Origin: Pseudomonas sp. 102515
GTDB lineage: Bacteria > Pseudomonadota > Gammaproteobacteria > Pseudomonadales > Pseudomonadaceae
Length of the DNA stretch: 64,000 bases
Assembly: GCF_031085165.1 (NCBI RefSeq)
Contig: NZ_JAVHTY010000003.1
Coordinates: forward strand, 62,001 to 126,000
Reading direction: 5' to 3'
The translations under genes and the position numbers were made by a program. Within the stretch, counting starts at the first letter, position 1. Every line of letters begins with the position of its first letter. Positions 8,914 through 18,406 of the stretch are shown in pieces. Below the pieces are notes generated by a model. That model did not search any database. It saw only the letters and a list, made by a program, of their open reading frames with translations, and was not told the DNA's origin.

Positions 8914-10368
8914 TTAGGCCGGACGATAAACGCGCACATTGGCGTGCCCTTCGGTGAGCAGGTGATGGGCGTGCAGCCGGCTCATCACCCCGCGGTCGCA
9001 ATAAAGGAGGTACTGGCGATTCTCGTCCAGTTCCTTGAAACGGCTGTTCAGCGCGAAGAACGGCATGGTCTGCACCTCGATGCCGGGTAGCTCCAGCGGC
9101 AGGTCTTCCTGGGCGTCGGGATGGCGAATGTCCACCACGATCTGCCCGGGCAGCGGCTGGTCCACCTCTTCCACCTGCACGTCCTTGCCCAGCTCCTCAA
9201 TCACCTTGTCGACGGTGATGAAACGCGCGCGTTCCAGGGCGGCGTCGAGCACCGCCAGGTCGAACTTGCCTTCCTCGTGCTCCACCCGCAGGGCCTTGGC
9301 CTTGGTGGTGGGATTCACCGAGATGATGCCGCAGTACTCGGGCATGTGCTTGGCGAAGTCGGCGGTGCCGATGCGCTGGGCAGTGTCGATGATGTCCTGC
9401 TTGTGGCTGGCCAGCAGCGGGCGCAGCACCAGGGTATCGGTGGCCTTGTCGATCACCGCCAGGTTGGTCAGGGTCTGGCTGGAGACCTGGGAGACGGCTT
9501 CGCCGGTCACCAGCGCCTCGATCTGCAGCTGCTCGGCGATACGACTGGCCGCGCGCAGCATCATGCGCTTGAGGATCACGCCCATGTGGCTGTCGTCGCA
9601 CTGGGTGAGGATCTGCCCCACCACTTCTTCGAAGGGCACGCTGATGAACAGCACGCGCTGGGAGCGCCCGTACTTCTCCCAAAGATAGTGGGCCACTTCC
9701 ATCACGCCCAGCTCGTGGGCGCGCCCGCCGAGGTTGAAGAAGCAGAAATGGCTGACCATCCCGCGTCTCATCATCTGGTAGGCGGCCACGGTGGAGTCGA
9801 AGCCACCGGACATCAGCACCAGCACCTGCTCCAGGGCGCCCAGCGGATAGCCGCCCAGCCCTTCGTGGTGCTCGTCGATGATGAACAGCCGCTGGTCGCG
9901 GATCTCCAGGCGAACGGTCACCTCGGGATTCTTCAGGGCGATGCCGGCGCCGCCGCAGCGCTCGCGCAGGCCACCGCCGACATGGCGCTCCACATCCATC
10001 GAGGAGAAGCCGTGGCGACCGGCACGCTTGCAGCGCACCGAGAACACCTTGCCGCGTACCCGCTCGCCGAAATGGCGCACGCAGAGTTCAAGGATGGTCT
10101 CGAAGTCGCCCAGCGGATACTCGTGCACCTCGAGGAACTGGCCGATGCCAGGGGTGCAGGCCAGGCGCTGCTTCATTTCCGCCAGCAGCCGCGGCTCGTC
10201 GAGCGCGGTCTCCAGGGTGATGTTGTCCCAGACCCCTTCCACGCGGACATCCGGATCCAGATCGCGCAGCACGACACGAATGTTCTTCACCAGCTGGCGA
10301 ATGAAATTCTTGCGCACCGGGCGACTCTTGATGGTGATTTCCGGAAAGACCTTGACGATGAGCTTCAT
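8914..10368 (-). CDS. thiI: tRNA uracil 4-sulfurtransferase ThiI with rhodanese domain
   Basis: The 484-aa protein starts at [11 protein letters not shown]; an in-frame start 48 bases further upstream has no family support. Domains in order are ferredoxin-like plus THUMP (about residues 1-165), a PP-loop adenylation domain with MSGGFDST, and a C-terminal rhodanese domain with persulfide Cys457 in [14 protein letters not shown] holds the second conserved Cys used in resolving the disulfide. It makes 4-thiouridine at tRNA position 8; the rhodanese domain also supports thiazole synthesis in enterics. It neighbours typA and is divergent from glnA. Confidence 0.97.
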   Translation of the reverse strand: MKLIVKVFPEITIKSRPVRKNFIRQLVKNIRVVLRDLDPDVRVEGVWDNITLETALDEPRLLAEMKQRLACTPGIGQFLEVHEYPLGDFETILELCVRHFGERVRGKVFSVRCKRAGRHGFSSMDVERHVGGGLRERCGGAGIALKNPEVTVRLEIRDQRLFIIDEHHEGLGGYPLGALEQVLVLMSGGFDSTVAAYQMMRRGMVSHFCFFNLGGRAHELGVMEVAHYLWEKYGRSQRVLFISVPFEEVVGQILTQCDDSHMGVILKRMMLRAASRIAEQLQIEALVTGEAVSQVSSQTLTNLAVIDKATDTLVLRPLLASHKQDIIDTAQRIGTADFAKHMPEYCGIISVNPTTKAKALRVEHEEGKFDLAVLDAALERARFITVDKVIEELGKDVQVEEVDQPLPGQIVVDIRHPDAQEDLPLELPGIEVQTMPFFALNSRFKELDENRQYLLYCDRGVMSRLHAHHLLTEGHANVRVYRPA

Positions 10369-10464
10369 GAGCGGGAGACGGGGGCGGGTAACGCGAAAGA
10401 AAAGGGCGAATATCATACCTGAAAACCATCACGCACTCGAATCCAGCCGACAAAATCACCTGCG

Positions 10465-10510
10465 GCGCCATTTGAGTGCAGGAATGATTTTATGAGCACC
10501 AATTTGGTGC
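10465..10510 (+). promoter_or_regulatory. Two NtrC enhancer sites upstream of glnA
   Basis: The proximal site is a perfect dyad, GCACC-N5-GGTGC at 10496-10510. A weaker copy, GCGCC-N5-AGTGC, lies at 10465-10479. Their centres are 31 bp apart, about three helical turns, and fall near -108 and -139 relative to the expected sigma-54 start. That closely mirrors the E. coli glnAp2 enhancer. The 384-bp gap 10369-10752 otherwise holds the sigma-54 promoter, the glnA leader and presumably the thiI promoter. Confidence 0.85.
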
Positions 10511-10584
10511 GTAGATGCGTCGCTGATTGGCTTGAAAACGGCATGGCTGGCGTCAGGAAGGGCTTCCAGCCCATTTGAGGGCAC

Positions 10585-10600
10585 TGGCATACAACTTGCT
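10585..10600 (+). promoter_or_regulatory. Sigma-54 promoter of glnA
   Basis: TGGCATACAACTTGCT has GG at 10586-10587 and GC at 10598-10599, exactly 10 bases apart as required for -24/-12 recognition by RpoN. The start of transcription would be near 10611, giving a leader of about 140 nt. With the NtrC sites upstream this is the expected nitrogen-starvation promoter. Confidence 0.85.
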
Positions 10601-10752
10601 CTCTTGTGAGGCAGCCGCCCCTGGGCCAGCATAGGGCGCTTTTCGTGGAACGCCGGTCGCTGACCAGGCAGTACGGGAGCGCCCCTCAAGGGCACAGCTG
10701 ATACCGGGAGTACCGCCAACCGCTCCCGGCCGAAATTCCTCTGGAGGAAACC

Positions 10753-12159
10753 ATGTCGAAGGCTGTTCAACTGATCAAAGAAAACGACGTGAAGTGGGTA
10801 GACCTGCGCTTCACCGACACCAAAGGCAAGCAGCAACACGTCACCATGCCGGCGCGTGACGCGCTGGACGAAGACTTCTTCGCCCACGGCAAGATGTTCG
10901 ACGGCTCCTCCATCGCCGGCTGGAAAGGCATCGAAGCCTCCGACATGATCCTGCTGCCCGACGACAGCACCGCCGTTCTGGATCCGTTCACCGAAGAGCC
11001 GACCCTGATCCTGGTCTGCGACATCATCGAACCCTCCACCATGCAGCCCTACGAGCGCGACCCCCGCGGTATCGCCCGTGCTGCCGAGGAATACCTGAAG
11101 TCCACCGGCATCGGCGACACCGTGTTCGTCGGCCCGGAGCCAGAGTTCTTCATCTTCGACGAAGTGAAGTTCAAGTCGGACATTTCCGGCTCCATGTTCA
11201 AGATCTTCTCCGAGCAGGCGTCCTGGAACACCGATGCCGACTTCGAGTCCGGCAACAAGGGCCACCGTCCGGGCGTCAAGGGCGGCTACTTCCCGGTACC
11301 GCCGGTCGATCACGACCACGAAATCCGTACCGCCATGTGCAACGCCCTGGAAGAGATGGGCCTGGTCGTGGAAGTCCACCACCACGAAGTGGCGACCGCT
11401 GGCCAGAACGAGATCGGTGTGCAGTTCAACACCCTGGTCAAGAAGGCCGACGAGACCCAGACCCTGAAGTACGTCGTGCACAACGTGGCCGATGCCTACG
11501 GCAAGACCGCCACCTTCATGCCCAAGCCCCTGTACGGCGACAACGGCTCCGGCATGCACGTGCACATGTCCATCTCCAAGGATGGCAAGAACACCTTCGC
11601 CGGCGAAGGCTATGCCGGCCTGTCCGATACCGCCCTGTACTTCATCGGCGGCATCATCAAGCACGGCAAGGCGCTGAACGGCTTCACCAACCCGTCCACC
11701 AACAGCTACAAGCGTCTGGTGCCCGGCTTCGAAGCCCCGGTCATGCTGGCCTACTCGGCCCGTAACCGCTCCGCCTCCATCCGTATCCCCTATGTGTCGA
11801 GCCCGAAAGCCCGCCGCATCGAAGCCCGCTTCCCGGATCCGGCTGCCAACCCCTACCTGTGCTTCGCCGCCCTGCTGATGGCCGGCCTGGACGGGATCCA
11901 GAACAAGATCCACCCCGGCGATGCCGCCGACAAGAACCTGTACGATCTGCCGCCGGAAGAAGGCAAGAAGATCCCGCAGGTCTGCGGCAGCCTGAAGGAA
12001 GCCCTGGAAGCCCTGGACGCCGGTCGTGCGTTCCTGACCAAGGGCGGCGTCTTCACCGACGAGTTCATCGATGCCTACATCGAGCTGAAGTCCGAGGAAG
12101 AGATCAAGGTGCGTACCTTCGTGCACCCGCTGGAATACGACCTGTACTACAGCGTCTGA
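10753..12159 (+). CDS. glnA: Glutamine synthetase type I
   Basis: The 468-aa enzyme is the usual length for GSI-beta. It carries the MFDGSS Asp-50 loop, [10 protein letters not shown] (ATP and ammonium site), and the adenylylation site Tyr397 in NLYDLPPEE, at exactly the expected residue. It condenses glutamate and ammonia with ATP in the cytoplasm as a dodecamer. Control is expected by GlnE adenylylation and NtrC/RpoN transcription, both supported here by Tyr397 and by the promoter. It has a strong ribosome binding site (GGAGG-type, about 8 nt upstream) and its own terminator. Confidence 0.99.
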   Translation: MSKAVQLIKENDVKWVDLRFTDTKGKQQHVTMPARDALDEDFFAHGKMFDGSSIAGWKGIEASDMILLPDDSTAVLDPFTEEPTLILVCDIIEPSTMQPYERDPRGIARAAEEYLKSTGIGDTVFVGPEPEFFIFDEVKFKSDISGSMFKIFSEQASWNTDADFESGNKGHRPGVKGGYFPVPPVDHDHEIRTAMCNALEEMGLVVEVHHHEVATAGQNEIGVQFNTLVKKADETQTLKYVVHNVADAYGKTATFMPKPLYGDNGSGMHVHMSISKDGKNTFAGEGYAGLSDTALYFIGGIIKHGKALNGFTNPSTNSYKRLVPGFEAPVMLAYSARNRSASIRIPYVSSPKARRIEARFPDPAANPYLCFAALLMAGLDGIQNKIHPGDAADKNLYDLPPEEGKKIPQVCGSLKEALEALDAGRAFLTKGGVFTDEFIDAYIELKSEEEIKVRTFVHPLEYDLYYSV

Positions 12160-12180
12160 TCCCTCTGCGGTAACGCCAAG

Positions 12181-12209
12181 AGGCCTCCTTCGGGAGGCCT
12201 TTTCTTTTG
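12181..12209 (+). terminator. Intrinsic terminator of glnA
   Basis: AGGCCTCC-TTCG-GGAGGCCT (12181-12200) is followed by TTTTCTTTT, about 20 nt after the stop codon. It is a canonical Rho-independent terminator. Confidence 0.92.
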
Positions 12210-12319
12210 CCCAGGGAAAACCGCCGCGACCGACGCCGGCACGGAGCGGCCGAGCTGCCTACCTGCCCACACGACGCGCCTGCTACCCTTGATCTTCATC
12301 GCCCGGCCGAGATTCCGCC

Positions 12320-12838
12320 ATGCCTCGCCTGCTTGCCTGCTGTCTGCTCTGCCTCACCTGCTCCGCCCAGGCCGCGATCTACCAGTCGGTGGATGCCGAA
12401 GGCAACACGGTATTCAGCGACCAGCCCTCGGCCAATGCCAAGGCGGTGCAGGTGGCGCCCACCAACACCGTGGACAATCCACGGCCGGCGCCGCCCATCC
12501 CCAGCGCTCCGGCGGCGGCGACCCCGGCCGGTCCGGCCTTCAGCCGCCTGGAGCTCAATGTGCCCGACGATGAGGCCATCCGCGCCAACAACGGCACCTT
12601 CTCGGTGGGGGTAGCCGTGGAACCGGCCCTGGGCCCGGGGCAGTCGCTGCAATTGCTGGTGGACGACGCACCCTATGGCAGCCCCGGCCAGAGCACCCGC
12701 TTCGGCGTGGCCAACCTGGAGCGCGGCGAGCACCGCTTCGCCGCCCAGGTGCTGTCCGGCACCGGTGAGGTGATCCAGACCAGTGCCGAGAAGACCGTGA
12801 CCGTGCAGCGCATCAGCGTCAACAGCCCGGCCCGCTGA
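12320..12838 (+). CDS. DUF4124-domain secreted protein, first of a pair
   Basis: The 172-aa protein has a signal peptide (about residues 1-18) and then the DUF4124 pattern YQSVDAEGNTVFSDQPS, a short beta domain found in many proteobacterial envelope proteins. A Pro/Ala-rich linker (about residues 50-72) leads to a C-terminal domain of about 100 aa. The stop overlaps the start of the next gene by one base (TGATG), so the pair is translationally coupled. The pair sits between glnA and ntrB in pseudomonads; its role is unknown. A periplasmic location is inferred. Confidence 0.85.
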   Translation: MPRLLACCLLCLTCSAQAAIYQSVDAEGNTVFSDQPSANAKAVQVAPTNTVDNPRPAPPIPSAPAAATPAGPAFSRLELNVPDDEAIRANNGTFSVGVAVEPALGPGQSLQLLVDDAPYGSPGQSTRFGVANLERGEHRFAAQVLSGTGEVIQTSAEKTVTVQRISVNSPAR

Positions 12839-13473
12839 TGCGTCCGCTCCTGATCCTGCTGCTCTGCCTGCTGCCGCCTGCCCAGGCGGCGGTCTACAGC
12901 TATGTCGACAAGGAAGGCAATCGCGTCTACACCGACCAGCCACCCAAGGGCGTCAAGGCCACCCAGGTGCCGATCACGGTGCCCAACAACCTCAACCAGC
13001 AGGGCCAGCCGATCCGCAAGCTGAGTCCGGCACCCGCCGCCCCGGTGGCCAGGACGCCCAAGGCGGCGCCCTTCCGCTACCAGATGCTGCGCATCCTGGT
13101 GCCTGAGCCCGATGCCACGGTGATCGATCAGGAAGGCCAGCTCATCGTCAGCCTGGTCAGCGAGCCGGCGTTGCAGTCGGGGCACAGCTACCGGCTGCTG
13201 CTGGACGACAGGGAAGCCGGTGCCGGGCGCAGCCCGGTGTTTCCCCTGGGCAACCTGGATCGCGGCACCCACAGCCTGGTGGCGGAGATCCTCGCCGCCG
13301 ATGGCAACGTGCTGGAGCGGACGCCCGCCCAACCCTTCCATCTGCGCCGCCCTTCCCTGGAGCAGAAACGCCGCGCCCATCCCTGCACGGACAAGGACTG
13401 GGGCAAGCGACCTGAATGCCCAATGGACATGAAACCGCCCGAACCCAGGAAATCCTGGCTACCCTTCCTCTAG
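12838..13473 (+). CDS. DUF4124-domain secreted protein, second of a pair
   Basis: The 211-aa paralogue of the preceding protein has the same architecture: signal peptide (about residues 1-18), DUF4124 motif YSYVDKEGNRVYTDQPP, a proline-rich linker, and a C-terminal domain sharing EPALQSGHSYRLLLDD with the upstream EPALGPGQSLQLLVDD. The two probably arose by tandem duplication. Extra C-terminal residues include two Cys. The stop codon lies inside a palindrome that looks like both a terminator and an NtrC site. Function is unknown. Confidence 0.85.
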   Translation: MRPLLILLLCLLPPAQAAVYSYVDKEGNRVYTDQPPKGVKATQVPITVPNNLNQQGQPIRKLSPAPAAPVARTPKAAPFRYQMLRILVPEPDATVIDQEGQLIVSLVSEPALQSGHSYRLLLDDREAGAGRSPVFPLGNLDRGTHSLVAEILAADGNVLERTPAQPFHLRRPSLEQKRRAHPCTDKDWGKRPECPMDMKPPEPRKSWLPFL

Positions 13474-13518
13474 CGCACCTATTTGGTGCGCTTTTTCATT
13501 GTGCACCATCTTGATACA
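13472..13518 (+). promoter_or_regulatory. NtrC sites before ntrB, the first doubling as a terminator hairpin
   Basis: AGCGCACC-TATTT-GGTGCGCT (13472-13492) contains a perfect NtrC dyad (GCACC-N5-GGTGC, 13475-13489). It is also an 8-bp stem followed directly by TTTT, so it can work as a Rho-independent terminator for the DUF4124 pair. A second NtrC-like site with one good half (GCACC-N5-GATAC, 13503-13517) is centred 28 bp downstream. Both lie upstream of a sigma-54-like promoter for ntrBC. Confidence 0.75.
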
Positions 13519-13593
13519 AATCCGGTTCTGCTCCACCCGTCGCGCGGCGGCTGTTAGTGCACGTTACAGCCATCTGCCCTAACTCGGGGCGTC

Positions 13594-13610
13594 TTGGTTT
13601 GCTTCTTGCA
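13594..13610 (+). promoter_or_regulatory. Candidate sigma-54 promoter of ntrBC
   Basis: TTGGTTTGCTTCTTGCA has GG (13596-13597) and GC (13608-13609) separated by exactly 10 bases and a good TTGCA -12 box. The -24 box is weaker than that of glnA. The predicted start near 13621 leaves a 24-nt leader before the chosen ntrB ATG. It would give NtrC-dependent autoregulation independent of glnA. Confidence 0.6.
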
Positions 13611-13644
13611 TTTTCCTATCGTCCCTATAGCGCTGTGGCCCCTC

Positions 13645-14709
13645 ATGCCTACCGACGTCATCCACCGACTCCTGCTCGACAACCTCACCACCGCGGTCAT
13701 CCTGCTCGATGCGGAGTTGCGTCTGGAGTACATGAACCCGGCGGCCGAGATGCTGCTGGCCATCAGTGGCCAGCGCAGCCATGGCCAGTTCATCAGCGAG
13801 CTGTTCACCGAATCGCCCGAGGCCCTGCAGGCACTGCGTCAGGCGGTGGATCATGCCCATCCCTTCACCAAGCGCGAGGCGCTGCTGATCTCCACCTCGG
13901 GCAACAGCCTCACGGTGGACTATGCGGTAACCCCGATCCTGGATCGCCACAACACCCTGCTGCTGCTGGAAGTCCATCCGCGCGACCGACTGCTGCGCAT
14001 CACCAAGGAAGAGGCGCAGATCTCCAAGCAGGAGACCACCAAGCTGCTGGTGCGCGGCCTGGCCCACGAGATCAAGAATCCCCTTGGTGGCATCCGCGGC
14101 GCGGCCCAGCTGCTGGCGCGCGAGTTGCCGGAAGAGGCGCTCAAGGACTACACCAACGTCATCATCGAGGAAGCGGATCGCCTGCGGAATCTGGTCGACC
14201 GCATGCTCGGCTCCAACAAGCTGCCCAAGCTGGCCGTCACCAACGTGCACGAGGTGCTCGAACGGGTCTGCAGCCTGGTGGAAGCGGAAAGCCAGGGGCT
14301 GATCAACCTGGTGCGTGACTACGACCCGAGCATTCCCGATCTGATGATCGACCGCGAGCAGATGATCCAGGCGGTGCTCAACATCGTGCGCAACGCCATG
14401 CAGGCCATCTCCCAGCAGAACGAACTGCGCCTGGGCCGGGTGACCCTGAGAACCCGCACCCTGCGCCAGTTCACCATCGGCCACCACCGCCATCGCCTGG
14501 TGTGCAAGGTGGAGATCACCGACAACGGTCCGGGCATCCCCCAGGACCTGCAGGAAACCATCTTCTATCCCATGGTCAGCGGTCGCCCCGACGGCACCGG
14601 CCTCGGGCTCGCCATCACCCAGAACATCATCACCCAGCACCAGGGGCTGATCGAGTGTGAAAGCCATCCTGGCCACACCGCCTTCAGCATCTTCCTGCCG
14701 CTGGAATAA
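13645..14709 (+). CDS. ntrB: Nitrogen regulation sensor kinase NtrB (GlnL)
   Basis: The 354-aa cytoplasmic histidine kinase/phosphatase starts at MPTDVIHRLLLDNL, the family N-terminus; an upstream in-frame start would overlap the promoter. It has a PAS domain (about residues 5-120), the phosphoacceptor His141 in GLAHEIKNPLGG, and the ATPase boxes NIVRNAMQA (N box), DNGPGIP (G1) and GTGLGLAI (G2). PII (GlnB) controls its switch between kinase and phosphatase in known systems. ntrC begins 12 bp downstream. Confidence 0.97.
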   Translation: MPTDVIHRLLLDNLTTAVILLDAELRLEYMNPAAEMLLAISGQRSHGQFISELFTESPEALQALRQAVDHAHPFTKREALLISTSGNSLTVDYAVTPILDRHNTLLLLEVHPRDRLLRITKEEAQISKQETTKLLVRGLAHEIKNPLGGIRGAAQLLARELPEEALKDYTNVIIEEADRLRNLVDRMLGSNKLPKLAVTNVHEVLERVCSLVEAESQGLINLVRDYDPSIPDLMIDREQMIQAVLNIVRNAMQAISQQNELRLGRVTLRTRTLRQFTIGHHRHRLVCKVEITDNGPGIPQDLQETIFYPMVSGRPDGTGLGLAITQNIITQHQGLIECESHPGHTAFSIFLPLE

Positions 14710-14721
14710 CGAGGAGTACGC

Positions 14722-16152
<1,431 letters not shown>

Positions 16153-16172
16153 GAGTTCTCCATGGTGCGGTA

Positions 16173-16203
16173 GGTCGGGCTGAGCGATAGCGAAGCCCAA
16201 CGC
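16173..16203. repeat. REP-like palindrome after ntrC
   Basis: This copy of the window's interspersed element has a GGGCT/AGCCC core around a GAGCGATAGCGA loop, flanked by GTAGGT and CAACGC. It lies 20 bp after the ntrC stop and opens the roughly 1.08-kb gene-free gap 16153-17232. Confidence 0.65.
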
Positions 16204-16233
16204 TTTGGACTAATGGTGCCCTAGCCGGTTACC

Positions 16234-16856
16234 GAGTTTTGCTGGAACTCCTTGTTTCGCTCTCCCGAGCGACTCACTTTTGCCAGTCGCGGCAAAAGTA
16301 AGCAAAAACGCTTGCCCCGGCCTTCCGCTTCGCTCCAGGTCCGCTCACACCAGCGCCGTTCCAGGGTCGGTCCAGATGGGCCATCCCTGGCCCACTGGAC
16401 CTCTCGCCGCATCCATGCGGCTCGACCCACTCCACGACACTGGCGTTCGCCCTCCTGAACGGGGCGATTCGCCAGCCTGAAAGGGTTGGTTGAAGAGCCC
16501 GCGGGGTGGACAATGGCGCAGCCTTGTCCACGCAGGAAGCGTTACTCCCTCAGTGAAGAACGCTGTGCGGTTTTCCACGCTACAAGGGTGTAAGCACCAG
16601 ACATCAGGCTTGCGCCCGTCCCCGTCAGTGAGGCCGAGTGCAGGTGTCGCGGAAGGGGGTGCGAGGCAGGACGCCGAGCAAGGCGCGAGGGGCAGGATGC
16701 CCCTTCGTGCCGTACCCCTGGAGCGGCGCCGGAGCGAGGGGACCCGGAGCGCAGCGGAGGGCCGAAACGTGGGGACAGCGTTTTTGGTTACTTTTGCCGC
16801 GATTGGCAAAAGTGACTCGCCCGGGCGGGCGAAATAAAACCCTCAGCAAACCGCGA
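16234..16856. repeat. Large imperfect inverted-repeat element in the ntrC-trmL gap
   Basis: Two arms of roughly 130 bp (about 16234-16370 and 16712-16856) are imperfect reverse complements. Shared landmarks are TTTGCTG, a GAGTCACTTTTGCC-like run, GCGGCAAAAGTAA and CAAAAACGCT. Each arm contains its own hairpin (CTTTTGCC/GGCAAAAG). The roughly 340 bp between them contains further small palindromes, such as the TTTTCCAC type. Open frames exist on both strands, but they overlap each other and look compositional, so no gene is called. No transposase is present, so it is either a MITE-like element or a composite of REP-type repeats. Confidence 0.65.
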
Positions 16857-16888
16857 TGATCAGCTTAGGCCGTGATAAGCCCAACCCC

Positions 16889-16926
16889 AAAACGTTGGGC
16901 TTCGCTAACGCTCAACCCCGCCTACA
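16889..16926. repeat. REP-like palindrome upstream of the sRNA
   Basis: GTTGGGCTTCGCTAACGCTCAACCCCGCCTAC is another copy of the GTTGGGC...GCCCAAC family, with one degenerate arm. It lies about 30 bp upstream of the sigma-54 promoter. Confidence 0.55.
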
Positions 16927-16954
16927 AAATCCTCAACACCACCTAACCCAAAAC

Positions 16955-16971
16955 TTGGCACACCTCCTGCA
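16955..16971 (+). promoter_or_regulatory. Strong sigma-54 promoter of a small RNA
   Basis: TTGGCACACCTCCTGCA has GG at 16957-16958 and GC at 16969-16970 with exactly 10 bases between. It is the closest match to the RpoN consensus (TGGCAC-N5-TTGCA) in the window. No protein gene follows on this strand before a strong terminator about 100 bp on. No clear NtrC dyad was found in the 150 bp upstream, so the activator is not identified. Confidence 0.85.
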
Positions 16972-16981
16972 ATATCCTAGG

Positions 16982-17074
16982 TAACTACCCTTTTGGGGAC
17001 CTCGGTACAGGCAGGCTGGGGAATCCCCTCTTTTCTTCTTGAGGCCATCACCGAACGTGATGGCCTCTTTTTTT
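16982..17074 (+). ncRNA. Candidate sigma-54-dependent small RNA, NrsZ-like by position
   Basis: A transcript of about 93 nt is predicted from about 12 bases after the -12 GC to the T run at 17068-17074. It would contain a short GGGG/CCCC hairpin followed by TCTTTTCTTCTT, then the terminator hairpin. P. aeruginosa NrsZ is, as I recall, an RpoN/NtrC-dependent sRNA in the same place, between ntrC and the gene preceding trmL. The synteny and promoter class both fit. Sequence similarity to NrsZ was not tested, and this RNA appears shorter than the published one. Confidence 0.75.
17041..17074 (+). terminator. Intrinsic terminator of the sRNA
   Basis: GAGGCCATCA (17041-17050) pairs perfectly with TGATGGCCTC (17058-17067) around a 7-nt loop and is followed by seven T. 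This 10-bp stem defines the 3' end of the sRNA. Confidence 0.92.
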
Positions 17075-17232
17075 GCCCGCGAAAAGCCGGAAACCCAGCG
17101 GCAGCGCGCCTTTGGCGAGTTTCCGAGATAACCCAGGTCGATCAGCGAAGGTTCGTCACCCGTGATACCCAGCAGCAAAGAGCGTTCAGCTCTGGTGCAG
17201 CGCCGCAGTCTTTTGCCTGATAACGGGGCATT

Positions 17233-17790
17233 TCAGGGTGTCAGCGGGACCTCGATGTGCAGCACCCAGTCCTCGCCTTCTTCCACGATCCGATCGCTGG
17301 CCTGCAAGGCGCCGCCGACGCCTACCAGCAAAACCTTCAGGTCCTGTCCGTCCTGGCGCACGGTCCAGGAAAAGTTGCCGCCCGGCCGCGCCACCCGCCC
17401 CTGGCGTTCGCCACCATCCCAGCGGGCCCGAGGCAGGCGCAGGCTGAGGGCGCCCTCGGGGCGATAGCGTTCGTAGAACAGCGAGCGGTCGGCGGTGATC
17501 AGCAATTCGAAGCGGCCGGCTTCCTGGCGACTGTCCACGCCCAGGATGACCGGGCGGCGGGCCTCGGCCGACCAGGGATCGGGGTGGGTGCGCTGGTACA
17601 CCAGCTGGCCGATGATCATGCCGAACAACCCGGCGCCCAGGGCCGCCGAGGCCAGCCAGAGGGTCAGGCGCTGGCGCTGGCCCCGCCATTCGGCCTTGAG
17701 CAGGTCGGGATCTTCCACCCGCGCCAGTTCGTCCCGGCGGGCACGCTGTTCGCGCAGCAGCCAGTCGACCAGCCGGCGCCAGCCCCTCAT
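17233..17790 (-). CDS. Single-pass membrane protein of unknown function
   Basis: The 185-aa protein starts at MRGWRRLVDWL (17790); a longer upstream frame would overlap trmL and its promoter. It has an N-terminal charged cytoplasmic stretch, one membrane segment (about residues 44-65, LASAALGAGLFGMIIGQLVY) and a beta-rich C-terminal domain of about 120 aa. The position, divergent from trmL and next to the ntrC-sRNA gap, matches a conserved hypothetical gene in P. aeruginosa (PA5126 position). No catalytic motif is visible. Confidence 0.8.
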   Translation of the reverse strand: MRGWRRLVDWLLREQRARRDELARVEDPDLLKAEWRGQRQRLTLWLASAALGAGLFGMIIGQLVYQRTHPDPWSAEARRPVILGVDSRQEAGRFELLITADRSLFYERYRPEGALSLRLPRARWDGGERQGRVARPGGNFSWTVRQDGQDLKVLLVGVGGALQASDRIVEEGEDWVLHIEVPLTP

Positions 17791-17862
17791 CGCCCTACCC
17801 CGCTCGCGACGGCGCGACGGCGGCGCAGTACCATAGGCGCTTTGCCAGGCGCCCTGCCCTTC

Positions 17863-18330
17863 ATGTTCGACATCATCCTCTACCAACCGGAAATTCCGCC
17901 CAATACCGGCAACGTCATTCGCCTATGCGCCATCACCGGCTGCCGCCTGCACCTGATCGAGCCGCTGGGCTTCGCGCTGGACGACAAGAAATTGCGCCGC
18001 GCCGGCTTGGACTACCACGAGTGGTCCAGCGTGCGGACCCATGCCAGCCTCGCGGCCTGTATAGCAGATTTGCAGCCGCCCCGACTGCTGGCCTTCACCA
18101 CCAAGGCCAGCCATCCCTTCACCGAGATCGCCTATGCCCCGGGCGACGCCCTGCTGTTCGGCCCGGAAAGTCGCGGCCTGCCGGCCGAGGTGCTGGAGTC
18201 CCTGCCGCCCGAACAGCGCCTGCGCCTGCCCATGCTGCCCAATCGCCGCAGCCTCAACCTGTCCAACACCGTGGCCGTGGCGGTCTACGAAGGCTGGCGC
18301 CAACTGGGCTTCGCCGCGCCGTCGGGCTGA
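17863..18330 (+). CDS. trmL: tRNA (cytidine/uridine-34 2'-O) methyltransferase TrmL
   Basis: The 155-aa SPOUT methyltransferase starts at MFDIILYQPEIPPNTGN, the invariant family N-terminus. The trefoil-knot SAM site is seen in LLFGPESRGLP and MLPNRRSLNLSNTVAVAVYE. It methylates the wobble ribose of tRNA-Leu isoacceptors in E. coli. It is the usual single-domain length and divergent from the preceding membrane protein. Confidence 0.96.
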   Translation: MFDIILYQPEIPPNTGNVIRLCAITGCRLHLIEPLGFALDDKKLRRAGLDYHEWSSVRTHASLAACIADLQPPRLLAFTTKASHPFTEIAYAPGDALLFGPESRGLPAEVLESLPPEQRLRLPMLPNRRSLNLSNTVAVAVYEGWRQLGFAAPSG

Positions 18331-18406
18331 CCGCCAGAACCTTCCCGCCAGACGCGTCGTCCCATGACCTACAGGCACATCGCCAGACCGTCACATGAGG
18401 CGCACC

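Noticed and set aside
10456-12126. 556-codon minus-strand frame opposite glnA
   Set aside because: Glutamine synthetase on the other strand is certain. This frame crosses the glnA promoter and NtrC sites and resembles no protein family.
16345-16809. Overlapping open frames on both strands in the ntrC-trmL gap
   Set aside because: They fall within an inverted-repeat element, overlap one another, and have Arg/Pro/Ser-rich translations typical of repeats.
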